A stretch of 30,161 bases of DNA from Deltaproteobacteria bacterium (GCA_021786815.1 JAJYMR010000240.1:1-30161); one strand, 5' to 3'; counted from the first letter of the stretch, positions 22,547-30,161 are shown. Translations and numbers: made by a program. Notes: generated by a model from the letters alone, not told the origin.

Positions 22547-23719
22547 CTAGTTGATCACCTTGGACTGGCGGAGTTCCTCGACTTGCGAGCGCTCGAGGCC
22601 GGCCTCGCGCAGGACTTCCTCAGTATGCTCGCCGAGCTTGGGCGGGAACCGCTTTATCTTGGCGGGTGTTTCGGTGAACCGCACTCCAGGATTGACGGTC
22701 CGGATCTCGCCGACTCCCGGATAGTCATAGACCGTGAAATTCGCGTTCGCGACGATCTCGTCGTCGTTGAAAAGCGTGTCATAGTTGTGGACCGGGCCGC
22801 ACGGCACGTCGGCCTGCTCGAGAATCGGAAGCCATTCGGCGCTCGGGCGCTCGGGGAAGAGCTTGGCGAGTCCGCGCATGATGCCGCGCAGACGCTCGGT
22901 GCGATCTGACACGCCCGTCCACCATTCCGGATGCCCCAAGGCGCTGCATAGCCGCTCGTACTGCGGGTCGCTGAACGGCGCGATCGTGATCCATCCGTCG
23001 GCGGTTTTGAACGGATCGAGCGTAGTCGAGCGGGGCGCGAGATGCTTGAACTCTTCGTCGGGCAGGAAGGTGTGTCCGTAAATCGTGTCGTTCGCCGTGA
23101 ACGCCATCATCGCTTCCAGCATCGGCACCCTAAGGTATTGGCCGACGCCACGGGCCCGCGCCGCGTGAAGGGCGCTCACGATACCGAGCGCGGCGGTCAT
23201 CCCGGAGACCTTGTCCGCCAGCGCCATCTTGACCGCGGTCGGGCGCGCCTCCTTGCCGGCCTGCACGAAGGCCATCCCCGAGTAGCCCTGGATTACGGGG
23301 TCGAAGGCGGGATGGTTGGCGCGGCGGCCCTTGGGACCGAAGCCGCATATCGAGCAGTAAACGATCTTGGGATTGGAGCGCCGGATGTCGGCGTAGCCGA
23401 TTCCGAGCCGCTCGGCGACGCCGGGGCGGTTGTTCTCGACGAGCGCGTCGGCGCGAACCGCGAGCCGGCGCACGAGATCGCGTCCGTGCTCCTTCTTTAT
23501 ATCGATAACGACGCTTCGCTTGTTGCGATTGAAGTTCAGAAAGGCCGCGGTGAATCCGTTTTTCTCGGGACGTCCAACCCTCCGCATCGAATCGCCCTCG
23601 GGCGGCTCTATCTTGATAACGTCGGCGCCGAGGTCGCCCAGAAGCTGGGTACAGAATGGTCCGGATATGACCTGGGTGAGATCCAGAACGCGAAAGCCAG
23701 AGAGAGGTCCGTCTGCCAT
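22547..23719 (-). CDS. CaiB/BaiF (class III) CoA-transferase family protein
   Basis: This 390-residue enzyme transfers CoA between carboxylic acids, or is an acyl-CoA racemase relative. It has the N-terminal LSGFRVLDLTQVISGPFCTQLLGDLGADVIKIE landmarks (6-38), LNFNRNKRSVVIDIK (61-75), VENNRPGVAERLGIGY (94-109), IVYCSICGFG, and the catalytic-position Asp169 in ALADKVSGM, the residue that forms the acyl anhydride intermediate. C-terminal CGPVHNYDTLF and PGVRFSETP-like segments are typical of the family. Substrate is not predictable; such genes are abundant in carnitine, aromatic and steroid degraders. GAGGA precedes the ATG by nine bases. It is a single gene with no acyl-CoA dehydrogenase beside it. 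Confidence 0.93.
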   Translation of the reverse strand: MADGPLSGFRVLDLTQVISGPFCTQLLGDLGADVIKIEPPEGDSMRRVGRPEKNGFTAAFLNFNRNKRSVVIDIKKEHGRDLVRRLAVRADALVENNRPGVAERLGIGYADIRRSNPKIVYCSICGFGPKGRRANHPAFDPVIQGYSGMAFVQAGKEARPTAVKMALADKVSGMTAALGIVSALHAARARGVGQYLRVPMLEAMMAFTANDTIYGHTFLPDEEFKHLAPRSTTLDPFKTADGWITIAPFSDPQYERLCSALGHPEWWTGVSDRTERLRGIMRGLAKLFPERPSAEWLPILEQADVPCGPVHNYDTLFNDDEIVANANFTVYDYPGVGEIRTVNPGVRFTETPAKIKRFPPKLGEHTEEVLREAGLERSQVEELRQSKVIN

Positions 23720-23963
23720 AAAACCGATTCCTCGAACACCCGGGTTGGGACCTTAGATACTAGTCCCGACGTGACATCGCGTCACGAGTCACGGCTCGAA
23801 TTCAAAGTGACGCGCGACGAGCGGCGCCAGCCATGCTCGGCCGTGACAACCACGGGGTGAAGCCTGCTTAACCCGCCCGCGCCATCCGGTCAAGCGATTG
23901 GCAACACCGCCGGGCGGCAACCGCCGTCGCCCGGTGCGCCGACAGGACTGCGGGCACGGCGTT

Positions 23964-24800
23964 TCAAGGCCGCGCCTGGGACGCGAGCGACGTCTCGGAG
24001 GATGCTCCCGGGACGGTCATCCCGAAGGCGACTTTCAGATCGTTTCCCGCAAACGGATAGACGTGAACCATCCATCCGAACGCCTGCGTAAGGAAACGGC
24101 CGCCTGCCGCGTCGCATTGCGCGACGGTCGTAATCGTTCCTTCGAAGCCGAATCGCCCGTCAGCCATAAAGCCGAGTTCATGATTGAGTTCGCGCGCCCG
24201 CGGAGCCGACGCCGGCAGCATCCCGGGCATCCCCGGGTCGCCGACCCCGATACGGTCCCAGATGAGGTCGTCGAGGGAGATTCCCCGCGGAAGACAGATG
24301 TTGGTGTGCACGTGCCATCGCGCCACGCTGAGCGGGATCAGCTGGTCGATGTCGCGCAGAGTGTAGTCGGGCGGCGCGCTGTACATCGCGCCCACCAGCC
24401 GGTAGCCGGCCCCGTTCTTCACGTATAGCAACGAACCGGGCCGAGAGGCGTCGAAACGGCCCTGGTATTCCTTGCCCGAGGCGCGCAGATCGACGAAGTG
24501 ATAGACGTTCTGCGGCACGCTCGGCAGGAATATGCGCATCCCTTGCGCGAGAGCCACGCGATAGTTGCGGTAGGGCACGAGCGAGCGGCGAAGCGTGTCC
24601 ACGACGTAGCGCGCGCGATCGAGATCGCCGGGCTCAAGCGGCCGTTTCGGCGTAAGCTTCATGTGCGGGCCCATCCGCACCATGCCCGCCATCGAAGCCT
24701 GAGCCGCAAACGCTCTTGATGCCGCGAGCAGGCAGGCCAATCCTGCCGTGGCGGCCAAAACCGCAATCCCGCGTGCCCTACGCGCCTGCGCAGCGTCCAT
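23964..24800 (-). CDS. secreted protein of unknown function
   Basis: This 278-residue protein has an Arg-rich N-terminus and a hydrophobic segment GIAVLAATAGLACLLAAS (11-28) ending in AFAAQA, a standard signal peptide with cleavage near residue 33. The mature part has recognisable conserved-looking blocks: LEPGDLDRARYVVDTLRR, YRVALAQGMRIFLPSVPQNVYHFVDL, FDASRPGSLLYVK, GYRLVGAMYSAPPDYT, and ARWHVHTNICLPRG. A C-terminal GFMADGRFGFEGTITT and GWMVHVYPF follow. The His cluster (WHVHTN), and others in YHFVD, NHELG and WMVHVYPF, could bind a metal (inference). No family function is known to me. It is a lone gene between the CoA-transferase and the Nit-type amidase on the same strand. Confidence 0.75.
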   Translation of the reverse strand: MDAAQARRARGIAVLAATAGLACLLAASRAFAAQASMAGMVRMGPHMKLTPKRPLEPGDLDRARYVVDTLRRSLVPYRNYRVALAQGMRIFLPSVPQNVYHFVDLRASGKEYQGRFDASRPGSLLYVKNGAGYRLVGAMYSAPPDYTLRDIDQLIPLSVARWHVHTNICLPRGISLDDLIWDRIGVGDPGMPGMLPASAPRARELNHELGFMADGRFGFEGTITTVAQCDAAGGRFLTQAFGWMVHVYPFAGNDLKVAFGMTVPGASSETSLASQARP

Positions 24801-24856
24801 GGCATGACCCCGTCATCGAAGCGGCACGGCGTCCCCAGCGCGCGAACCGCTCAAAT

Positions 24857-25666
24857 TCAGTTCGTGAGCCGAGCGTGAGCGAGCGCCGGAAGTTCGCGGC
24901 GTACGCGGTCCTGGTAATCCAGGTCGATCGTCGAGAGAATCACGTCTTCCCGGTCGGCGGCTCGCGCCAGCACGCGTCCCCACGGATCGACGATCATCGA
25001 ATTTCCGTAGTCGCTGAATCCGTGGACGTTCGGGCCGAACTGCGCGGGCGCGATCACGTAGGCCTGGTTCTCGATCGCGCGCGCACGCATCAGCGGCTCC
25101 CAATGGGCTTCGCCGGTCGGGAAGGTAAAGCAACTCGGCACCGTTATTATCCGCGCGCCGGCAAAAGCAAGCCGCCGATAGAGTTCCGGAAAACGGACGT
25201 CGTAGCAGATGCTGAGCCCGATCGTGCCAAGGTCCGTCGCCGCGCAGACGACGTCCGAGCCGCTGAGCTTGCTCGCCGATTCCCTGACCGTCACTCTGCC
25301 GGGCAGATCGACGTCGAACAGATGAATCTTGCGGTACACGGCGATCCGGCAGCCGTCCGGACCGAGCAGGACCGAGGTGTTGAAGCTGCGCGTTTCGGCG
25401 GAAACGTGCTCGGTGATTGAGCCCGCGACGATATGGACGCCGAGCTCGCAGGCAAGCCGCGCCATCAGCGAGACCGACTCGCCTTCGACGCTTTCGGCCG
25501 CGCCGGCCTCTTCCGAGCGCTTGCCACGCCAGTTGAACGTCTCGGGCAGTGCGACGAGCGAGGCGCCGCGCGCGGCCGAAAGCCGCACGAGCCGTTCGGC
25601 GCGCTCAAGGTTCGCGGCCTTGTCCGAGCCGGCGCTCATCTGGATCGCGGCGGCAAGATAGTTCAT
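24857..25666 (-). CDS. carbon-nitrogen hydrolase, Nit1/Nit2-like amidase
   Basis: This 269-residue member of the nitrilase superfamily has the complete Glu-Lys-Cys triad: Glu42 (ALPETFNW), Lys113 (YRKIHLFDVD) and Cys154 (LSICYDVRFPELYRRLA). GEAHWEPLMRARAIENQAYVIAPAQFG (185-211) and NSMIVDPWGRVLA are typical of the Nit branch, which contains deaminated-glutathione amidases and omega-amidases, rather than true nitrilases. It therefore probably repairs deaminated glutathione (inference). The ATG at 25666 opens the conserved NYLAAAIQM segment; an in-frame ATG at 25798 would add 44 residues of non-family sequence. It is not part of the nitrile hydratase locus 17 kb away. Confidence 0.92.
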   Translation of the reverse strand: MNYLAAAIQMSAGSDKAANLERAERLVRLSAARGASLVALPETFNWRGKRSEEAGAAESVEGESVSLMARLACELGVHIVAGSITEHVSAETRSFNTSVLLGPDGCRIAVYRKIHLFDVDLPGRVTVRESASKLSGSDVVCAATDLGTIGLSICYDVRFPELYRRLAFAGARIITVPSCFTFPTGEAHWEPLMRARAIENQAYVIAPAQFGPNVHGFSDYGNSMIVDPWGRVLARAADREDVILSTIDLDYQDRVRRELPALAHARLTN

Positions 25667-26246
25667 GGGTTCGTCGGCTCTTGCATGGATAATGCGGCGG
25701 GTTTGAAATTCGCTATCGTGGCCAGCAACCCAACTCCTGGCCCTTTCCCTCGAATGTTCCGACCGCGCCAGTTGCCCCTCGGGCGTGAGGTCGGCCATTG
25801 GAAAAACTCAACCGCGAATCTGCCCTTCAGCAGCGCCGCCGCTCAAGCCACCGGAATTTCGCCCGATCCGAACATCTCCGCCAAAGAGTATCTTTCGATT
25901 CCCGGCCTCACTGCAAGCGCCGGCCGGGCGCCTGTCCGCTCAGGGAACGGCACGGGTGCTCGGATTGGTGTCGGGCCGATGGCCGCGTACGGTCGCCAAG
26001 GGATTTGTTGCCACGTACGGCAGGCCGGGTCGAGCACAGCGCGACGGGGTCGAACCGCCGTCGCGCGCCGATGTGTGCCCGCTCCTGATGCCAGGCTCAA
26101 AAATCCGAGGTCACAGGTTGCGCCATCGATGATTCCGGACACCAATGTGATCACCTCGACGCACTCCGTGCTAAAGGGAAGAGAGCTTCAACGATTTGCG
26201 CGACCGTTGGCGGTCCGCAGGTAAATGGAATGGAGGAAGCACTGTC
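25667..26246. other. 580-base stretch without a convincing gene
   Basis: This region lies between the divergent amidase and the 229-residue protein gene. Open frames exist on both strands (for example 25843-26154 minus and 25785-26132 plus), but none shows a known pattern or plausible ribosome site. Features seen are two copies of CGTACGG about 30 bases apart, and a hairpin GACCG/CGGTC (26202-26206 with 26211-26215) just upstream of the next gene. It could hold regulatory sites or a gene remnant. Confidence 0.5.
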
Positions 26247-26936
26247 ATGAACGAGCGTCTGTTTTCCAAAGACGAAATCGCGGAGATGGAAAAGCGCACG
26301 CTGGATCGATTGCTGGAAGCGGTTGAGGCCGGCGACAAGGAAGCAGCGAAAAGGATCGCCAACCGAATGTACAATGAGTTTCTCAGCATGCACGATCTCT
26401 ACCGCAACTGGATAACCTCCACGCTGAGTTTCATCGGTCGGCGCTACGGCGACGAGGTTCTCGAAGAAGCCATGAACGAGGGCGTCGAAAGCTGGTGGGT
26501 ACCAACCGTGAGAAAGTTTCCGAAGGGCGCCGAGGGCCTGCGCCAGAGCGTCAAGATGTTCGCGGCGGGGCTTCGCGGGCATCTGCAGCCGCTGCACATA
26601 GAAGAAGACGACGAGAAGATAACCATCCAGCTGCGACCCTGCGGCAGCGGTGGCAGGCTGGTTCTCGAAGGCAAGTACGCGGGCGAGGATGCTTTCCTGA
26701 CTGTGGAAAAACCTGGGTTCCTGACCTATGGGCGCAAGAATTTTCCCGTCTATTGCGCGCACGAGCCCAGCATGGAGTTCGTCGACGCCCGGGAAAACGG
26801 TTCGCCGTTCGTCGTCGTGGAACCGGCACACGAACTCGGAAAGGAATACTGCACCTGCCTGATTTACAAGGACCCCGACAAGATTCCCGAGAAATATTAT
26901 GAGCGCCTGGGAATAAAGAAGCCGGACAACCGCTGA
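26247..26936 (+). CDS. uncharacterised Cys/His-rich cytoplasmic protein
   Basis: I cannot name a family for this 229-residue protein. The N-terminal third (about 1-105) is alpha-helical and charged (FSKDEIAEMEKRTLDRLLEAVEAGDKEAAKRIANRMYNEF). The C-terminal part is mixed strand and contains likely metal ligands: His112 and His117, Cys132 in RPCGSGGRL, Cys170 and His172 in YCAHEP, His195, and Cys202/Cys204 in EYCTCLIYKDP. The spacing recalls domains that bind zinc, iron or a cofactor. There is no signal peptide or membrane segment. GGAGGAAGC nine bases before the ATG at 26247 gives a firm start. It is divergent from the amidase and convergent with the rhodanese gene, so it is probably a single-gene unit. 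Confidence 0.75.
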   Translation: MNERLFSKDEIAEMEKRTLDRLLEAVEAGDKEAAKRIANRMYNEFLSMHDLYRNWITSTLSFIGRRYGDEVLEEAMNEGVESWWVPTVRKFPKGAEGLRQSVKMFAAGLRGHLQPLHIEEDDEKITIQLRPCGSGGRLVLEGKYAGEDAFLTVEKPGFLTYGRKNFPVYCAHEPSMEFVDARENGSPFVVVEPAHELGKEYCTCLIYKDPDKIPEKYYERLGIKKPDNR

Positions 26937-26980
26937 CTACAATACGAATCGACACGGACGATGCCGCGGGCGATTCCTTC

Positions 26981-27307
26981 TCAGTAGCGCGGGACGGAGG
27001 CGTCGGCCTCGCGCGACCACGCGTCGATTCCGCCCCTCAGATTGAGCACGCGTTCGAATCCCTGGCGCGCCAGATAGACGGCGACCTGGGCACTTCGAAT
27101 CCCGTGATGGCACACGACGACGATCTCGCGCCCGGCATCGAGTTCGCACAGGCGCGACGGAATTTCGCCCATCGGGATATTCGCCGCGCCGGGCAGGCAG
27201 GCCAGTTCGACCTCCCAGACCTCGCGCACGTCGAGCAGTAACGGCTCGTCGTCCAGTCCAAGGCGAGCCTTGAGTTCCGCGGGACCGATCTCGTCTATTT
27301 CCATCAT
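26981..27307 (-). CDS. rhodanese-like sulfurtransferase domain protein
   Basis: This 108-residue single-domain rhodanese (109 from the first of two tandem ATGs) has the entry motif LLLDVREVWEVELACLPGAANIPMGEI (23-49) and the active-site loop CHHGIRS (66-72) whose Cys66 would carry the persulfide. The domain ends with VLNLRGGIDAWS, the GGxxxW family signature. The loop type CxxGxRS is that of GlpE/PspE-like thiosulfate or persulfide transferases. It has no signal peptide, so it is cytoplasmic. It lies 34 bases downstream of the secreted 174-residue protein on the same strand, so one transcript is possible. Long frame upstream is a shadow. Confidence 0.92.
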   Translation of the reverse strand: MMEIDEIGPAELKARLGLDDEPLLLDVREVWEVELACLPGAANIPMGEIPSRLCELDAGREIVVVCHHGIRSAQVAVYLARQGFERVLNLRGGIDAWSREADASVPRY

Positions 27308-27341
27308 GCGGCTCGAAGCGCGAGCGGCGCCGTGCGCTTGC

Positions 27342-27866
27342 CTATCGCCGGGCGCCGTCCGCGTACACCCTGACCTTGGCAAACTTCGGCAGGAGCGGCA
27401 ACGGGATGGAAAAGACGAACGTGTCGCTCGTTCCCGGCGCAAGCGGAGTAAAGTGCGGTTTCTCGTTCAGCATCCGCTCGACCTCGGGTGAGTCGGCCAT
27501 GCTCGCCGCCTTTGAGTTGTAGATGGTCTCGGCGTAAATGTTGCCTCCGATAGCGTTTTCGAAGGCGATCCTGAGCCTTACATAATCGAGCGGATGGGCC
27601 GTTCGATTGGTGACCTTGCCCGCGATCACCAGCTCGGGCGGCATACAGCACGAGCGCATGATGCGATCGGTCATGATACGTACGGCGACGCGCGAATTGG
27701 GCATCGCTTCGGCCAGCGGATGGTCGTGGACGAGCCGGTTATAGAGCGCCTGGCGCGCCGCGGTGTCTTTTTCCACGCTGGGCGTCATCAATTGCACCCG
27801 AGCGGCCGTGGGCGCGGAGAATGCAAATGGTGAGAGTAAAAGGAACGCGAGCAACGCTTTGTTCAT
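27342..27866 (-). CDS. secreted beta-domain protein, FxLYD-like
   Basis: This 174-residue protein has a clear signal peptide (MNKALLAFLLLSPFAFSA, cleavage about residue 18-22). A helical segment follows (ALYNRLVHDHPLAEAM), then a beta-sandwich-like domain from about 60: VAVRIMTDRIMRSCCMPPELVIAGKVTNRTAHPLDYVRLRIAFEN, GNIYAETIYNS, and C-terminal FVFSIPLPLLPKFAKVRVYADG. The pattern of GKVTNRT...DYVRLRIAFEN...GN resembles FxLYD-type extracytoplasmic domains. The Cys-Cys pair at 73-74 could form a disulfide with a partner or bind metal. AGGAGG precedes the ATG by about eight bases. It is divergent from tadA. Function unknown. Confidence 0.78.
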   Translation of the reverse strand: MNKALLAFLLLSPFAFSAPTAARVQLMTPSVEKDTAARQALYNRLVHDHPLAEAMPNSRVAVRIMTDRIMRSCCMPPELVIAGKVTNRTAHPLDYVRLRIAFENAIGGNIYAETIYNSKAASMADSPEVERMLNEKPHFTPLAPGTSDTFVFSIPLPLLPKFAKVRVYADGARR

Positions 27867-27939
27867 CGCCCGGCCCTCCTAAGAACTGGATGTTGGTAGC
27901 GTGGCGCGCCAATGTCAACGTATTATCCAAGAGAGTATC

Positions 27940-28422
27940 GTGACGGCGGGGAGATTCACCGACAGAGATCGCGAGTTTATGGCCGAGGCGCTGGCCGAGG
28001 CGCGAGCTGGCGCGGCCGAGGGCGAAGTTCCGGTCGGCGCGATCGTGGTGCACGAGGACAAAATCGTTGGGCGCGGACATAACCGGCCGATAGCGCTCAA
28101 GGACCCGACCGCGCACGCCGAAATCCTGGCGCTCAGGGAGGCCGCGCTCGCGCTCGGTTCGTATCGGCTGGTCGGAACGACGGTCTATGTGACGCTGGAG
28201 CCGTGCGCGATGTGCGTCGGCGCGCTCGTAACCGCGCGGGTCAAGGTTCTAAAGTACGGAGCACTCGATCCGAAGGCTGGCGCGCTCGGCTCGGTTTACG
28301 ATATCGGGCGCGATGGCCGGCTCAGCCATTCGCTCGAAGTGTATGCGGGCCTGATGGAATCTGAGTGCGCGCAACTGCTTCAGGACTTTTTCCAAATGCG
28401 GCGCGGCCGCAAATGCCTTTGA
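27940..28422 (+). CDS. tadA: tRNA-specific adenosine deaminase
   Basis: TadA converts A34 to inosine in tRNA-Arg(ACG). The 160-residue protein has the zinc site HAE (59-61, catalytic Glu61) and PCAMC (88-92, Cys89 and Cys92), the N-terminal FMAEALAEARAGAAEGEVPVGAIVV, and the substrate-loop HNRPIALKDPTAHAE. C-terminal LLQDFFQMRR completes the usual form. The GTG at 27940 is preferred, with GAGAG four bases upstream and a family-like N-terminus. The frame is open from a GTG at 27901. No ATG lies ahead of the conserved region; the first is Met14. Guanine deaminases look similar, but the RxxG/EGEVPVGA pattern and length favour TadA. Confidence 0.95.
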   Translation: MTAGRFTDRDREFMAEALAEARAGAAEGEVPVGAIVVHEDKIVGRGHNRPIALKDPTAHAEILALREAALALGSYRLVGTTVYVTLEPCAMCVGALVTARVKVLKYGALDPKAGALGSVYDIGRDGRLSHSLEVYAGLMESECAQLLQDFFQMRRGRKCL

Positions 28423-28437
28423 AAACGGGGGAACGCG

Positions 28438-28773
28438 ATGGGAAGCTTCAGATTCTATCGGCGGGTCAGTATCTTTCCAGGTTTCTCGGTCAACCTGTCC
28501 AAATCGGGTCCGAGCCTCACGATGGGTGTGCGCGGCGCGCACATGACGTTTGGAGCCAGGGGGATAACGAAGACAGTCGGAATCCCCGGCACCGGGCTCT
28601 ATTACACCTCACGCACGGGCCATCACACGGGTTTCCATTCGGCGCATCAGGAGACCCCGCTTTCGCCCGAACAGCAGTCGAGTGCCGATCACAAGGCCGA
28701 GGGCGCGATGGGATGCTTGTTGCTGATGGTTATCGCGGCATTCTTCTTCCTGCTCGGCGCGATAATCAGATAG
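28438..28773 (+). CDS. DUF4236 protein with C-terminal membrane helix
   Basis: This 111-residue protein begins with the DUF4236 pattern: FRFYRRVSIFPGFSVNLSKSGPSLTMGVRGAHMTFGARGITKTVGIPGTGLYYTS (4-58). The family is of unknown function and forms small beta-structured, often membrane-linked proteins. A His/Ser-rich linker (59-85) and a hydrophobic helix near the C-terminus (MGCLLLMVIAAFFFLLGAII, about 91-110) suggest tail anchoring. GGGGGAACGCG directly precedes the ATG. It follows tadA by 15 bases and may be co-transcribed with it. Confidence 0.9.
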   Translation: MGSFRFYRRVSIFPGFSVNLSKSGPSLTMGVRGAHMTFGARGITKTVGIPGTGLYYTSRTGHHTGFHSAHQETPLSPEQQSSADHKAEGAMGCLLLMVIAAFFFLLGAIIR

Positions 28774-28886
28774 GTGCTGAGATGCTTGCGACGGTCGGGG
28801 CAGCGTCAAACGCGTCTCGGTTGACTGGAGGGCTTGGACTGCTCTACTGAACGTTCGTTAACACCGCCAAAAGAGGAGCCCGCCGC

Positions 28887-30017
28887 ATGGATGTCTCCAA
28901 CTTGGTCGTGGATTGCGACTCGCACGTGATGGAACCGGCGGATCTGTGGGAGCGCTATATCGAGCCGCGCTACCGCGACCGCGCAATCCGCGTTATCCGT
29001 GACCCCGCCGACGGGATGGAGGTTCTGCTCGTTGATAACCAGCCGCTTTTGCGCGGAACGCTGGGCGGATTGGGCGGCGTCGATATCGATCGGCGCAAGC
29101 TTCTCACGCCGGGCGAGGTAAGCTACGCCGAGGGATGTCCGCCGGCGAGCTACCTGCCTGAGGAACGGTTGCGGCTGCTGGACTCGTGGCAGGTGGACGC
29201 AGGCGTGCTGTTCCCGACGGTCGGAATTCTTTGGGACGTGGCGGACAACGGGCTTGCGAGCGCCTACGCGCGCGCCTACAACAACTGGGTCAACGATTTT
29301 GCGTCGCGCGATTCGCGCCGGATGATCCGAATCGCGCATCTGGCGCTCCAGGATCCCGAGGAAGCTCTCCGGGAGCTGCGCCGATGCCTCAAGCTAGGCT
29401 TCAAGGGCATCTTCCTCGCGCCCGAAACGATCAACGGAAAGCGTTTCTCGCACAGGGACTTCGATCCGATCTGGCATGAGTGCGAGGAAGCCGGCATTCC
29501 GGCCTGCCTGCACGTGATCGTGCGTTTCAACCGCGCGCCGGGCCTGCTCGGCAACTTCTACCAGCCGGGCGAATTCCGCGCCGTGTACGGGTTTGCGCTC
29601 GGAGGCTTTGCGCAGATCGTGCCGGCAGTGATGACGATGGTCGCGGACGGGCTCTTCGACCGGTTCCCGCGTCTGAAGGTGTTGTGCGTCGAGGCGGGAT
29701 GCGGATGGGCGCCGTACATAATGGACCGGATGGACGAGAAGCACGAGCATCTGGGCTGGACTTACCCGCTCGAAATGAAGCCGAGCGATTACTTTCGCCG
29801 CAATATCTCGGTCGTCGCCGAGCCCGAGGAGAGAACGATCGGAACGGTGATGGAGTTGATGGGCGAGGAGCGGGTGCTGTGGGGCAGCGATTTCCCGCAT
29901 ATCGATTCGACGCTCGAAGCTCCGCGCCTGATTCGCGAGAGCGCCGCGCATCTGAGCGCCGAACGGCGCCGAAAGCTTCTCGGCGCCAACGCGGCGCTGG
30001 TCTTTCCGCCGGATTAG
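28887..30017 (+). CDS. amidohydrolase_2 family metal-dependent hydrolase/decarboxylase
   Basis: This 376-residue TIM-barrel enzyme is of the ACMSD/gamma-resorcylate decarboxylase branch of amidohydrolases. N-terminal VVDCDSHVMEPADLW (7-21) carries the Asp11-x-His13 metal-binding pair that replaces HxH in this branch. Later landmarks are CLHVIVRFNR (metal His), FPRLKVLCVEAGCGWAPYIMDR, and WGSDFPHIDS (332-341, catalytic Asp335). Length is typical. GAGGAG precedes the ATG by eight bases. Substrate unknown; relatives decarboxylate or hydrolyse aromatic or cyclic acids. It is probably monocistronic. Confidence 0.93.
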   Translation: MDVSNLVVDCDSHVMEPADLWERYIEPRYRDRAIRVIRDPADGMEVLLVDNQPLLRGTLGGLGGVDIDRRKLLTPGEVSYAEGCPPASYLPEERLRLLDSWQVDAGVLFPTVGILWDVADNGLASAYARAYNNWVNDFASRDSRRMIRIAHLALQDPEEALRELRRCLKLGFKGIFLAPETINGKRFSHRDFDPIWHECEEAGIPACLHVIVRFNRAPGLLGNFYQPGEFRAVYGFALGGFAQIVPAVMTMVADGLFDRFPRLKVLCVEAGCGWAPYIMDRMDEKHEHLGWTYPLEMKPSDYFRRNISVVAEPEERTIGTVMELMGEERVLWGSDFPHIDSTLEAPRLIRESAAHLSAERRRKLLGANAALVFPPD

Positions 30018-30085
30018 GGGTACGGTGCGGGCCCTTGCGCTCGACTTTCCGACGGATCTTTTGCGTCAGCACGCCCTTCCCGGCC

Positions 30086-30108
30086 TTCCCCCGCAACTAC
30101 GCGGGGAA
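30086..30108. terminator. hairpin between convergent genes
   Basis: CCCCGC (30089-30094), loop AACTAC, GCGGGG (30101-30106), extendable by TT/AA past a one-base bulge. It lies in the 106-base gap between the amidohydrolase stop and the convergent gene end at 30124, a position suited to a bidirectional terminator. There is no T tract. Confidence 0.4.
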
Positions 30109-30123
30109 CGAGCAAACGGTGGG

Positions 30124-30161
30124 CTAGCCGAACATCCGCTTCGCTTCGGCGCGAAGTTCGC
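30124..30161 (-). CDS. 3' end of a gene entering from the right edge
   Basis: On the minus strand the last 11 codons before a TAG at 30126-30124 read ELRAEAKRMFG. This resembles C-terminal helices of amidohydrolases and other enzymes, but it is too short to identify. It is annotated because the frame is open to the edge, the neighbour arrangement is convergent, and a hairpin lies just past the stop. Real identity needs the adjoining sequence. Confidence 0.35.
   Translation of the reverse strand, partial: ELRAEAKRMFG

Noticed and set aside
25843..26154. Minus-strand open frame of about 100 codons in the gene-free stretch
   Set aside because: No ribosome site, motif or clear secondary-structure pattern; a competing plus-strand frame is equally long.
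30077..30110. CRISPR-like look of the short GC-rich palindrome near the right edge
   Set aside because: A single palindrome without repeats or spacers; it is a simple hairpin.

Overview
This is a GC-rich window of ordinary bacterial chromosome. No phage, insertion sequence, CRISPR array or plasmid gene is visible. Gene content and order suggest an uncultivated deltaproteobacterium-like lineage: ispE, tRNA-Gln, prs and rplY in series, orphan CaiB/BaiF and amidohydrolase_2 enzymes, MeaB, and a cobalt-type nitrile hydratase. Candidatus Binatota is my best guess, but it is inference from gene content; no rRNA or marker phylogeny was possible.

Layout. (1) 1-2519: the N-terminal half of the maltosyltransferase GlgE running off the left edge, a NIPSNAP-like protein, peptide deformylase, and a small membrane/coiled-coil protein. 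(2) 2621-6519: a near-consensus sigma70-type promoter followed by a compact four-gene GldA/GldF/GldG/DUF4340 ABC-transporter operon. (3) 6590-8223, minus strand: a complete cobalt-type nitrile hydratase operon, beta-alpha-activator, with genes touching or overlapping. (4) 8359-11193: a small membrane protein, an SDR oxidoreductase, then a His-tailed SAM methyltransferase paired with a DUF169 protein. (5) 11275-13174, minus strand: tRNA with CAU anticodon, a PPP-family phosphatase, and MeaB. (6) 13278-22338, plus strand: a housekeeping block of a membrane protein, ispE, a promoter with a structured leader, tRNA-Gln, prs, rplY, a three-hairpin leader, dnaE, hflX and pgsA. (7) 22393-30161: a REP-like inverted repeat, a CoA-transferase, two secreted proteins of unknown function, a Nit-type amidase, a Cys/His-rich unknown protein, a rhodanese, tadA, a DUF4236 protein and an amidohydrolase, ending in the last codons of another minus-strand gene.

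How the genes work together. Block 6 combines isoprenoid precursor synthesis (IspE), PRPP supply (Prs), translation (L25, tRNA-Gln, HflX), replication (DnaE) and phosphatidylglycerol synthesis (PgsA). The nitrile hydratase block would convert nitriles to amides. Blocks 1, 4 and 7 are mostly single-gene transcription units.

No clearly novel defence or mobile system is present. The points most worth a second look are the tandem hairpins before dnaE, the long structured leader before tRNA-Gln, the His-rich methyltransferase with DUF169, the 229-residue Cys/His protein, and the inverted repeat after pgsA.
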